Of a DNA stretch of 64,000 nucleotides, positions 31,312 through 40,363 are shown piece after piece. Source of the DNA: Acidobacteriaceae bacterium (GTDB lineage: Bacteria; Acidobacteriota; Terriglobia; Terriglobales; Acidobacteriaceae). The position numbers were made by a program, and so were the translations under genes. Numbering within the stretch: position 1 is the stretch's first letter; the number at the start of each line of letters is the position of its first letter. Under the pieces are notes generated by a model, which had not been told where the DNA came from, made no database searches, and saw nothing but the letters and a program-made list of their open reading frames with translations. Location: the NCBI GenBank assembly GCA_025462735.1, contig JAOAPC010000022.1, forward strand, positions 1-64,000, written 5' to 3'.

Positions 31312-31470
31312 TGTGCTCGTCTGCACAATTGCGAACGTTTCCAGGCATTCCAAAAAGTAATCCGGTTACGTCTGGAGAACGCCTCGCATCGTCTCCTGAG
31401 ATCAACGGCAGTGCAGAGGTCCTTCGACTGTGTGAGTTCATTCGCCGAGCGAATGAACTTCACTCTGCCC

Positions 31471-32127
31471 TCACGCGTGCTTGCTCTTCATCTCCGCCAA
31501 CAACTGCTCAATCCGGTCTTCCTTCTCGATTGCAATAAGCCGGTCCTCGACGTCGTCGTCGCCGAGCTCAGACTTCGCCTGACTGACTGCTTCATTGTGA
31601 GCGACTTTGCGCTTCATGCGGTCAAAGGCAGCGCTCTTTGAACCGTCGCCAATTGCGGTCCGCGCGTCATGCGCTTTGCCAACCGCTCGTGCCCGCCGGT
31701 GCTGCGCAATCAGCAGATCAGATTTAGCATGGGCCTCGTCAAGCTTCTGCTCCAGCTTGCGCAATGCGGTCTTGAGATTCTCCACCTGCGCCTTCTGATC
31801 CCCAACCTGTTGTGAGAAGTTTGCGGACAGCTCGCGATAACTCTCCACCCGATGCAGCGCCGCCCGTGCCAGGTCGTCTTCTTTCTTGCTGACCGCGAGC
31901 TCAGCCTTGCGAGTCCATTCACTGACCTTCTCTTCATTTTCTTTCTGCTTCTTTGCCAGCAAGTGCTGGTCGGCGATGGCGATTGCAACTTGCGTCTTCA
32001 CCTGCAGAAGCTGGTTTTGCATGTCGAGGATGACCTGCTTGATCATCTTCTCCGGATCTTCGGCTTTGTCGATAAGATCATTGAGGTTCGCGCGGACTAG
32101 AGTTGAAACCCGTTCGAGTAGTGCCAT
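31471..32127 (-). CDS. pspA: PspA/IM30 (Vipp1)-family protein
   Basis: LLERVSTLVRANLNDLIDKAEDPEKMIKQVILDMQNQLLQVKTQVA and long coiled coil. Confidence 0.94.
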   Translation of the reverse strand: MALLERVSTLVRANLNDLIDKAEDPEKMIKQVILDMQNQLLQVKTQVAIAIADQHLLAKKQKENEEKVSEWTRKAELAVSKKEDDLARAALHRVESYRELSANFSQQVGDQKAQVENLKTALRKLEQKLDEAHAKSDLLIAQHRRARAVGKAHDARTAIGDGSKSAAFDRMKRKVAHNEAVSQAKSELGDDDVEDRLIAIEKEDRIEQLLAEMKSKHA

Positions 32128-32190
32128 GATGAACTCCTTTCGTTAGCTGTCGGCCGTCAGTTGTCAGCCATCAGCCCTTAGAAAAAACCT

Positions 32191-32229
32191 GGGGTGCCCA
32201 CTTCTCGCCGCTATTGCGAGAAGTGGGAA
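32191..32229. repeat. hairpin repeat ggggtgcccacttctcgccgctattgcgagaagtggga
   Basis: Related to elements at 32463, 48061 and 54879. Confidence 0.65.
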
Positions 32230-32246
32230 GACCCTGACCACGTTTG

Positions 32247-32450
32247 TCATTCCATACCGAGTGGACGCATCGGGCCCGGTGAGGATTCCTTTTTTCCCTT
32301 CGACATTGCCGCCCCAATGGCGACACCGATTGCGATTCCGACTCCGAGCCATGCGCTTCCGCTGCCGATGGCGACCGCGAGTGCAGCTCCAATTCCCGCT
32401 CCAAGGGCAATTCCTAATCCGATTTGCATCGATGGTCGTCTCATCGTCAT
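32247..32450 (-). CDS. small glycine-zipper membrane protein
   Basis: IGLGIALGAGIGAALAVAIGSGSAWLGVGIAIGVAIGAAM. Confidence 0.65.
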   Translation of the reverse strand: MTMRRPSMQIGLGIALGAGIGAALAVAIGSGSAWLGVGIAIGVAIGAAMSKGKKESSPGPMRPLGME

Positions 32451-32462
32451 TCCTCGTCACCG

Positions 32463-32502
32463 TGGGTGCCCCACCCTTCTCCGTCTTTGGAGAGGGTGGG
32501 GA
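32463..32502. repeat. hairpin repeat tgggtgccccacccttctccgtctttggagagggtgggg
   Basis: Inverted repeat, same family as 32191. Confidence 0.65.
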
Positions 32503-32511
32503 ATTTGACCT

Positions 32512-33980
32512 TCACCTCTTGCCTCCATTTGCTGGCGGCAACACATCTGGCCTGGGCGCCTTATCGCCGATGCCGCGTACTTTGGTGAGCAGTTCGGTCA
32601 TACTCATCCCTGACAATGACTCGAACAACGCCGGAACCTGTGCCGCCATTTTGGCGAAGTCGCCAGTGATCTTGTTCATCCCCGTGGCATCACCATTGCC
32701 GGTCGAGACCACCGTGATCTTGTCCACGTTGGCCAGCGGAGCAGCCATCGCCCTCACCACTTCCGGCAAGCTGGTGAGCAGCTTGTCGTAGATTGCGGCC
32801 TGGTTATACTCCTGGTAAGCCTCAGCTTTTACGTTCATGGCGCGGGCTTCGGCGTCACCTTTCTTGAAGATGATTTCCGATTCCGCTTCGCCCTGGGCGC
32901 GAATCGAAGAGGCGTGTCCTTCGGCTTCCGCGATCAGCCTTTGCTTCTCGGCAGCAGCCAGAGTCTCAATCCGCTGACGCTCGATCTCGGCGCCCTTCAG
33001 CACGGTCGCAATTAGTTCTTTTTCGCGGCGATTGATTTCCGCCTCCTGAACTTTGATCTGCTGTTCTTTTTCAACTTGCTGTACCTTCACCTGCTCAGCG
33101 ATAACCTGCTGCTGCATGATGTTGGTCTGAATGTCGTACGCTTTGTCCGCCTGCGCCTGCTGTCGTTTGGTGACTTCGACATATTGCGCTCGCTTGACTT
33201 CAAGATCGCGCTGCGCCTCAGCCTGTTTTGCCAATGACAGAGTTTCCGCGAGCACGCGTTCCTGGTCCGCCTGGGCCTTAGCTACAGCAGCTTCTCGCGT
33301 GGCCAGAGCTCGCCGGATGGCGGTGTCGCGATCAGCCTCAGCCGTCGCCACATCGGCATCGCGCTTGATGCGAGCCACATCTGGCTTGCCCATGTTGATG
33401 ATGTACTCATTCTTGTCGCGAACTCCTTGATGGTGAATGAAATGACTTCGAGCCCCATCTTGTTCATGTCGTCGGCGCAGGTGGAGCGCATGCGGTCGCC
33501 GACCATTTCCGGCTGCTTCACAATTTCTTCCACCGTGAGCTGGCCGATAATGCCGCGCAGGTGGCCTTCCATCACCAGCTTGATCAAGCCTTCGCGTTCC
33601 TGGTCGGACTTGGTCAGGAACTGCTCCGAGGCGGTCCAGATCGATTCGGTATCAGACTTCACTTTGATCTGCGCCACCGCCTCGACCGTAACGGCCACGC
33701 CCTGTTTGGTGTAAAGGTCCTGCTGCGGCGCCACGTCGAACGACATCAGTTCGAGAGACAACTCGTGACAGTTTTCCATCATGGGGAACACGATCGTTCC
33801 CCGTCCCACAACAACTCTCTTCGCGCGGAATCCGTAAACAATCAGCGCTTCATGCGGACCCGCCTTTCGATATAGACGCGCCAGCAAACTCATCAGGAAT
33901 GCGAGAACCAGAAGCCCTGACCCAATGACAATCCAAACCTCTGTTGACAATCCGAAATACATAACCCCTCCTCTGTGCAA
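32512..33980 (-). CDS. flotillin / YqiK-family SPFH protein, split by a 1-nt frameshift near 33420
   Basis: ORF 33282-33980 (SPFH: LSRLYRK..DVAPQQDLYTKQGVAVTVEAVAQIK) and ORF 32512-33393 (EADRDTAIRRALATREAAVAKAQADQERV; AEGHASSIRAQGEAE) together make one protein. Confidence 0.9.
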
Positions 33981-34104
33981 CGCGAGAAATCATCAACCAC
34001 CAAAAACACGAAGATTCAAAACGAGAAACCAGCTTCGCGTGCTTCGTGGTTGCGAGTTATGCGATCCAAATCGCGATCAGTTACGGGCCGCCCAACTGTG
34101 GTCG

Positions 34105-34758
34105 TCATGGCCGGCTCCCGTCTGTTTCGTTTACTGACTCGCCGAACTCGCTCTCTTCTCCCGCCAACTCCGACCATGGGCGCACATAAGCAATACCTCG
34201 CTCGTAACGCGTCACCACAACTTCGGTTGTCTTTGGAATCACCGAGCCATCGTCTGCACGGGCGCCGCACACTCGGCGGGTCCCGGCTTGCGAGTAGATC
34301 AGCTCTCCGGTGCCGCCTTCGCGAATTGGCATAGAGAGCCGGCCGAGCACGCCGACCATTTCGTAGTCAGCGGGGTCGAGGGCTTCATCCGGAGAACTGA
34401 GAACGCGACTCAGAAAAAGATAAATAATGGCCGCGCCGCCGGTCCCGCTTAACAGCGAAATTCCCAGCGCTGCCCAAAACCAAACCGCAGAATGGCGGGT
34501 CAGCAAGAATCCTGTTCCGCCAAACCACGCCAGGAAAGCAGTCAGCGTGATCAAGTTGAAAGGAGAGACCTGACTGCCTGGCGCTCCGGCGTTCATTCCG
34601 TGAGTGGAATGTGCATGTCCTGCCGCGTGAAAATGAACCGCTGGCACGTGGCCGTGGAACTGCGGAATATGCAGATGCAGGCCGCCCGCCAGAAACATCA
34701 GGAGGCTCAGGAAGAACCCCACGACGAAACAAACCAGGTAGAAGTCCGCCCAGGTCAT
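34105..34758 (-). CDS. NfeD/YuaF-like membrane protein (flotillin partner)
   Basis: TM segments then OB-like LGRLSMPIREGGTGELIYSQAGTRRVCGAR; adjacent to flotillin. Confidence 0.75.
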   Translation of the reverse strand: MTWADFYLVCFVVGFFLSLLMFLAGGLHLHIPQFHGHVPAVHFHAAGHAHSTHGMNAGAPGSQVSPFNLITLTAFLAWFGGTGFLLTRHSAVWFWAALGISLLSGTGGAAIIYLFLSRVLSSPDEALDPADYEMVGVLGRLSMPIREGGTGELIYSQAGTRRVCGARADDGSVIPKTTEVVVTRYERGIAYVRPWSELAGEESEFGESVNETDGSRP

Positions 34759-35261
34759 AGCCGTCCTCCTTTTCTTGCGTGTGAGTTTGCCCCGGCCCGC
34801 GGATGTAGCGCTTCGAGCAGCCGGTCCGCGAGCCCCGGCGTGTCAAGAATTGCGCCAAGCAGCAGGAACGCCTTGCGCGTGTCTTTCTCCCGCGCCAGCT
34901 TGATGAAGATGTTGCAGAGCTCCGGGTCTCCAGCGAAGCGCTCAGAAGCATGTAGCAACCAAACATCCAGCCGGCCCTCGGTGGTGCGCAGGTCCGAAGT
35001 AAGTTCGGTGTGATAACCCTCGGGGTCATCCACCAAAAATCCCGGATGAACCTTAAAAAACTTCGCCAGCAGAGAACGAGAAGCCTGTGTCATATGCCGT
35101 CGCGACCCGCCTTCGATCTGCGAAATATAGGACTGGCTGATGCCCTTGCCCAGTTCCTTGCGGACTGCATTCACCACCTCCTGCTGCGTCATGGGCCGGT
35201 CGAGCCCGCGAAGTGATCCTTCGACCTCCCGCAGGTAGCGAATTTTCTCCGCAAGTCTCAT
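34755..35261 (-). CDS. XRE-family HTH regulator
   Basis: KIRYLREVEGSLRGLDRPMTQQEVVNAVRKELGKGISQSYISQIEGGSRRHMT; ATGA overlap with 34105-34758. Confidence 0.85.
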   Translation of the reverse strand: MRLAEKIRYLREVEGSLRGLDRPMTQQEVVNAVRKELGKGISQSYISQIEGGSRRHMTQASRSLLAKFFKVHPGFLVDDPEGYHTELTSDLRTTEGRLDVWLLHASERFAGDPELCNIFIKLAREKDTRKAFLLLGAILDTPGLADRLLEALHPRAGANSHARKGGRL

Positions 35262-35271
35262 ATATCAATAC

Positions 35272-35287
35272 GCGATATTAATATCGC
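35272..35287. promoter_or_regulatory. 16-bp perfect palindrome GCGATATTAATATCGC, candidate operator of the XRE gene
   Basis: Lies 11-26 bp upstream of the HTH gene start. Confidence 0.6.
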
Positions 35288-35387
35288 AATATGTAATATA
35301 CTGTCAAGGGGTGGATTTAGCTTGTTTTCAGCAACATGCTAAGAAGAAAAATGGAATGTGCGAGTTTAGGGCTGCGAGTCGTTATCT

Positions 35388-35783
35388 CTAGGGATGAATT
35401 ACCCGAAGCCCCAGTGCTTTTTCAAAAACATCGAAGTCGCGATCACGATGTAGCAGCTCATGACCCGCCTGCAGGCAGAAAGTTGCGTTCAAGCAGTCGA
35501 TCGTTCGTCGCACGGTGTAACCCTGATCGCGTAACTTCCGATAGTTTAGGGCGGACGCTATCGCCAATTCTTTTCCGCCGGTTTCGAATAAATGAAAGGT
35601 AAGCAATTCGTCGCGCACCTGCGCGAACAGTGCGGTATCGCGAATACCCTGCAGGACCTCGCAAAGAATTAGATCGGTAAGGCCAAGCCGCTGATGGGTC
35701 AGCTCGTCGTCAAGCCAGATAGTTTCCGGATTATTCGTGCCGCGGAGGTAATCAATCCACATCGTAGTGTCAACGATCACCAT
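35388..35783 (-). CDS. vapC: PIN-domain toxin VapC
   Basis: MVIVDTTMWIDYLRGTNNPE; LTDLILCEVLQGI; TIDCLNATFCLQAGHELLHRDRDFD; start at internal Met. Confidence 0.9.
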   Translation of the reverse strand: MVIVDTTMWIDYLRGTNNPETIWLDDELTHQRLGLTDLILCEVLQGIRDTALFAQVRDELLTFHLFETGGKELAIASALNYRKLRDQGYTVRRTIDCLNATFCLQAGHELLHRDRDFDVFEKALGLRVIHP

Positions 35784-35800
35784 GGTTTTGTGTGGGGGGG

Positions 35801-36028
35801 TTAAGTTCGGCTCAGGCGCGACTGGGCAAGTTCGCCCTCCCATTGCACCTTACCCCGAAGACGCCGAATGGAGCCTTGGGCGTGGGTCTGAGCCAATAAT
35901 CGAAGCCCGGCTTCTACCGCGGCCTTCTTCGTGCGCGCGCCGCTACGGCGCATAGCCTGGGCCATCAGGCGATCGTCGATGTCAATGTTGGTCCGTATGC
36001 CACAATCCCCAATGTGTATATATATCAT
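35801..36028 (-). CDS. vapB: VapB-type antitoxin
   Basis: RTNIDIDDRLMAQAMRRSGARTKKAAVEAGLRLLAQ; immediately upstream of vapC. Confidence 0.85.
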   Translation of the reverse strand: MIYIHIGDCGIRTNIDIDDRLMAQAMRRSGARTKKAAVEAGLRLLAQTHAQGSIRRLRGKVQWEGELAQSRLSRT

Positions 36029-36166
36029 ATTTATGTGTATTGCGCAATGTTGCTGGTTTCGCTTAAGGTTGCCAGTTGATTTCGACCAATGGCAGGACTA
36101 GCATTGAGGGCGCTGCCACAGCGCGCTCACAAAAACTTCTTTTCAGCACTGAATTCAGGAGGTTCC

Positions 36167-37669
36167 ATGGCTACAATTTCCACGACACAAATCGATCCTC
36201 GCGTCCTCAGCTTCCTCGAGAAGCCGCGCAAAATGCTTATCAACGGAAAATGGGTAGACGCTGTTTCCGGTAAGACTTTCCCCACTTACGATCCCTCTAC
36301 TGGAGAGGTCCTGGCGCAGGTTGCTGAAGGCGACCGGGCAGACATCGATCTCGCCGTAAAGTCGGCGCGTAAAGCTTTTGACGAAGGTCCTTGGCGCAAG
36401 ATGACGCCCTCTGAGCGCGGCCGCCTGATCTGGAAACTCGCCGACCTTATCGAACAGCATCTCGAGGAGTTTGCTTTTCTCGAATCGCTGGATAATGGCA
36501 AGCCGCTGACCGTCGCGCGCGCGGCCGATGTTCCACTCGCCGCCGACCTTTTCCGCTACATGGCCGGATGGGCCACCAAGATCGAGGGCAACACGATTCC
36601 GCTGTCGGTCCCGTACACGCCCGGCGCAAAGTATCTGAGCTATACATTGCGCGAGCCGGTAGGCGTAGTCGGACAAATTATCCCGTGGAATTTTCCGTTG
36701 CTCATGGCGGCCTGGAAGCTTGGTCCCGCGCTGGCCACGGGTTGCACGGTTGTGCTGAAACCCGCTGAGCAGACGCCGCTCTCCGCACTGCGTCTTGGCG
36801 AGTTGATCGTCGAAGCAGGATTCCCCGAAGGTGTGGTCAACATCGTCCCCGGCTACGGCGAAACCGCGGGTGCTGCTTTGGCTGCGCATGCCGATGTGGA
36901 CAAGATCGCCTTCACCGGTTCCACCGAAGTTGGCCGGCTGATTGTCCACGCCGCTGCCGGCAATCTGAAACGAGTTTCGTTGGAGCTTGGCGGCAAATCT
37001 CCCAACGTGATCTTCAAAGATGCCGACATGGACGTCGCCATTCCGGGCGCTGCCAGCGGGATCTTCTTCAACCACGGCCAGTGCTGCTGCGCCGGTTCGC
37101 GACTCTACATTGAAAAAGAAGTGTTCGACAAAGTTGTTGAAGGCGTCGCTGCCAGTGCAAAGAAAATCCGCGTCGGCTCAGGCCTTGATCCCAAAACGCA
37201 AATGGGACCGCTGGTTTCCGAAGAACAACTGAATCGCGTCTGCGGATATCTCGAATCCGGATTCTCACAAGGCGCGAAAGCTGCGGCTGGCGGGCATAAG
37301 AAGGGCGACAAGGGTTATTTTGTCGAACCCACGGTGCTCGTCGACACGACCGAAGACATGAAAGTCGTGCAGGAAGAAATCTTCGGTCCGGTGGTCGTAG
37401 CAATGCCATTCTCGAGTGCGGACGAGATCGTGCCGCGCGCCAATGACAACGTGTACGGGCTTGCAGCCGGCATCTGGACTCGCGACATCAGCAAAGCCCA
37501 TCGGATGGCCGAATCGTTCCAGGCGGGAACCGTGTGGATCAACTGCTACAACATCTTCGACGCGGCCCTGCCGTTCGGAGGTTACAAGCAGTCCGGCTGG
37601 GGACGCGAAATGGGCCACGAGGTCCTGAACAATTACACGCAGACCAAAGCGGTGTGCGCTCGCATTTAA
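36167..37669 (+). CDS. NAD(P)-dependent aldehyde dehydrogenase
   Basis: FTGSTEVGR; LELGGKSPNVIF; NHGQCCCAGSRLY; aggagg RBS before ATG 36167. Confidence 0.96.
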   Translation: MATISTTQIDPRVLSFLEKPRKMLINGKWVDAVSGKTFPTYDPSTGEVLAQVAEGDRADIDLAVKSARKAFDEGPWRKMTPSERGRLIWKLADLIEQHLEEFAFLESLDNGKPLTVARAADVPLAADLFRYMAGWATKIEGNTIPLSVPYTPGAKYLSYTLREPVGVVGQIIPWNFPLLMAAWKLGPALATGCTVVLKPAEQTPLSALRLGELIVEAGFPEGVVNIVPGYGETAGAALAAHADVDKIAFTGSTEVGRLIVHAAAGNLKRVSLELGGKSPNVIFKDADMDVAIPGAASGIFFNHGQCCCAGSRLYIEKEVFDKVVEGVAASAKKIRVGSGLDPKTQMGPLVSEEQLNRVCGYLESGFSQGAKAAAGGHKKGDKGYFVEPTVLVDTTEDMKVVQEEIFGPVVVAMPFSSADEIVPRANDNVYGLAAGIWTRDISKAHRMAESFQAGTVWINCYNIFDAALPFGGYKQSGWGREMGHEVLNNYTQTKAVCARI

Positions 37670-37689
37670 GTTCGAACCACTCTGGATGG

Positions 37690-37712
37690 AGGCACGGGCA
37701 TCCCGCCCGTGC
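37690..37712. repeat. hairpin ggcacgggcatcccgcccgtgcc
   Basis: Perfect stem; same design as 15290-15313. Confidence 0.6.
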
Positions 37713-37757
37713 CCTCACAATCACTTTTAGTCTAGAACGACGGTCAAACTGCTGGAG

Positions 37758-38270
37758 GTGTGTTTGACAATAAACAATCGGAGACTGGTTAGCATTATCG
37801 TGATCGGTGTGCTTTCATCGTGTTGCGTAATCTTCGGAAGATCCCACCAAAAAGACCAAGACAAGCAAGCGCCACAAGTGAGTGTTGATTTAAGTGTTTT
37901 AGGCAAGCGTGGCGAACAGGTGACTCTTAGCCAAGTGCGGAAAGTCGACCTGCTGCCCAACGGCGCAATTAAAGAGATTGGCCCAATGGCTAACCCCGAT
38001 GAGGACTTCCAGTCCACTGATGTAAGGCGTGGCAAAGAGTTGCCCACGAGAAGGCTTGCAGTAGCGGGGGTTTCGGAAAGCCTTTGCATCATACATTACG
38101 AGCGGGGCGGGATCGGTCGTAATTGGATATTGGCAATTCTAGAGTTGACGGGCGGGAAGGCAAAAGGGGTATGGATCTCAAACACTCAGCGATTTGCAAA
38201 CTTGAACGAAATAAAAGCAGCTTTAGAATCGGGCAAGCTACAGAATCAGCTCGGTGAAGCAGGATGGTAA
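37758..38270 (+). CDS. hypothetical exported protein (170 aa)
   Basis: GTG start, hydrophobic N-terminus; followed in frame by RHS-core-like tail. Confidence 0.5.
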   Translation: MCLTINNRRLVSIIVIGVLSSCCVIFGRSHQKDQDKQAPQVSVDLSVLGKRGEQVTLSQVRKVDLLPNGAIKEIGPMANPDEDFQSTDVRRGKELPTRRLAVAGVSESLCIIHYERGGIGRNWILAILELTGGKAKGVWISNTQRFANLNEIKAALESGKLQNQLGEAGW

Positions 38271-38387
38271 TACCGCGCCAAATACTGCTCGCTCGGCTTT
38301 GGAAGATTCATCAGCCAGGACCCGATCAACTCATACTCTCGTCTCGGCAGCAGTCCGACCCGTCCCTTTTTATTTGCCCTGATTTAA
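38271..38387 (+). pseudogene. remnant of RHS repeat-associated core domain
   Basis: In-frame after TAA: YRAKYCSLGFGRFISQDPINSYSRLGSSPTRPFLFALI*; matches RARYY..LGRFIS.DPI consensus. Confidence 0.8.
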
Positions 38388-38410
38388 GTTTGGAGCGGAG
38401 ATAACCGGAA

Positions 38411-38794
38411 TTAAGGCCGCACCAGCGGCATGTCCTTCGCGGCGTGTTCTTCTAGAACTGGAGGCTCTTGACGCAGGAAATCGTAGTGTTCAATGTGGAC
38501 CGCGACCGCCGGCTTGCCGCCTTCGACCTGCTCGCGACGCACAACCCGCGCCCGGCAGCAAACATTCATGTCCTCGGCCAGCGTGATCTCCGAAGGCATC
38601 ACTAGGGTCATGTCGACCAGTTCACCTTCAGCCAGCGCCAAATCCGTCCACAGCATCGCGCCGCGCGAGCTTAGGTCCTGAGTAAATCCCGAGCCGCTTC
38701 GGGCTTCTCCTGGCACTCGCAGCATAACCGGCACCTGATAAGGAAAGCGCTGCCCGCAGCGTCGTTCCATTCGGTTCTGCTCAGGGCTCGTCAT
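38411..38794 (-). CDS. PilZ-domain protein
   Basis: RRCGQRFPYQVPVMLRV..GFTQDLSSRGAMLWTD. Confidence 0.8.
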   Translation of the reverse strand: MTSPEQNRMERRCGQRFPYQVPVMLRVPGEARSGSGFTQDLSSRGAMLWTDLALAEGELVDMTLVMPSEITLAEDMNVCCRARVVRREQVEGGKPAVAVHIEHYDFLRQEPPVLEEHAAKDMPLVRP

Positions 38795-38857
38795 CGACCA
38801 ACACTCTAGCGCAACCCGGCGTTCCGGGGAAGTGAAAAGAGCAATTCACAGGCCATT

Positions 38858-40290
38858 GTGTTCCGATTTGCATTGGAGCGGCACCAGACCTCATCATGGA
38901 ATGTGAGCTCCGTGCCGGCCCCTGACTCCCCACAATCTAATGCAGCAAAATCGAGCTCTCGCGGCTTGCCTGTAACCCTGCGCGCCCTCAAACACCGCAA
39001 CTTTCAACTCTTTTTCAGCGGACAGCTCATCTCCCTTATCGGCACCTGGATGCAAAATGTTGCACAGGCATGGCTGGTTTATCGCCTCACCGGGTCATCG
39101 CTTCTGCTTGGATCGGTCGGATTCGCCAGTCAGTTTCCGGTGTTTCTGGCCTCTCCGCTGGGCGGCATTGTTGCCGACCGCTATAACCGCCATCGCGTCG
39201 TGATCGCGACTCAAACAGCGTCCATGATCCTCGCACTCATTCTCGCCGGCCTGACGCTCTGGCATGTGGTGACGGTCCCAGAGATTTTTGTCCTGGCGGC
39301 GCTGCTCGGTATCGTAAACGCATTCGACATTCCCGGACGGCAAGCGTTCTTAGTAGAAATGGTCGGCAGGGAAGACTTGATGAACGCCATTGCGTTGAAC
39401 TCTTCCATGTTCAACGGCGCGCGCATTATCGGGCCGGCAATCGCCGGGATCCTCGTGGCAAAGATCGGCGAAGGATGGTGCTTCTTCGCCAATGCGGTTA
39501 GCTATATTGCAGTACTTATCGGACTGCTGATGATGCGGGTGCCGCCGCGCCCCCACCGGCAGCACGGGTCGCCAATCGCTCACATGATCGAAGGATTTCG
39601 TTGGGTATACGGGACACAGCGCCGATACGTGCATTGCTGTTCTTGCTTGGACTGGTAAGCCTGGTCGCCATGCCATATACGGTGCTCATGCCGATCTTTG
39701 CAGACAGAATTCTTCGCGGAGGAGGGGAACAGCTGGCGGTGCTGATCGGGTCGCATGATCTGGGTGCGATGCGACTCGGAATTCTGATGGGTGCAACCGG
39801 CGTCGGAGCCTTGCTCGGCGCACTCACGCTGGCCACGCGCACCGGAGTTTACGGTCTCGGCCGGTGGGTCACTCTTTCCTGCGGGGGATTTGCCATCAGT
39901 CTGATGGCGTTCGCATTGTCACGCCACTTCTGGCTGTCGACCGCGCTATTGGTCCCTGTGGGGTACTGCATGATGCTGCAAATGTCAGCTTCCAATACCT
40001 TGATTCAAGCCATGGTGCCCGACGAGCTTCGCGGACGCGTGATGTCCGTCTATTCCATGATGTTCATGGGGATGGCGCCATTCGGCGCGTTTTTCGGTGG
40101 CGCGATTGCCGATCGTTTAGGCGCGCCGCTGGCCGTGAGTATGGGTGCAGTCGCCTGTTTAGGAGGCGCCGCCATCTTCGGCTTGCGCCTTCCGAAGATC
40201 CGGGCCGAAGCCCGGAGCCTGATCGTCGCTCAGGAGATGGTCGGCGGCGAGCCCGTGCAGGAGATGACCGCGCAAAGTTCTGAGGACTAG
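38858..40290 (+). CDS. MFS transporter (MFS_3/EntS-like), split by a 1-nt frameshift near 39617
   Basis: ORF 38858-39658 (ALKHRNFQLFFSGQLISLIGTWMQNVAQAWLVYRLTGSS) and ORF 39601-40290 (GLVSLVAMPYTVLMPIFADRIL..ASNTLIQAMVPDELRGRVMS) form one transporter. Confidence 0.9.
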
Positions 40291-40324
40291 CGCCCCGCAA
40301 GCGATTACTTTCGCCTAAAAAACA

Positions 40325-40350
40325 AAGCCCCGGACTAATCCGGGGCCTTG
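40325..40350. terminator. bidirectional terminator hairpin gccccggactaatccggggc
   Basis: Perfect stem between convergent genes, flanked by A-rich/T tracts on one side. Confidence 0.6.
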
Positions 40351-40363
40351 CACTTCGGCCGAA

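Noticed and set aside
34385-35029. 214-aa minus ORF in an alternative frame over NfeD-like and XRE genes
   Set aside because: Overlaps two better-supported frames, composition arginine-rich noise
36155-37075. 306-aa ORF antisense to aldehyde dehydrogenase
   Set aside because: Mirror ORF of a strongly conserved gene in GC-rich DNA; no domain pattern
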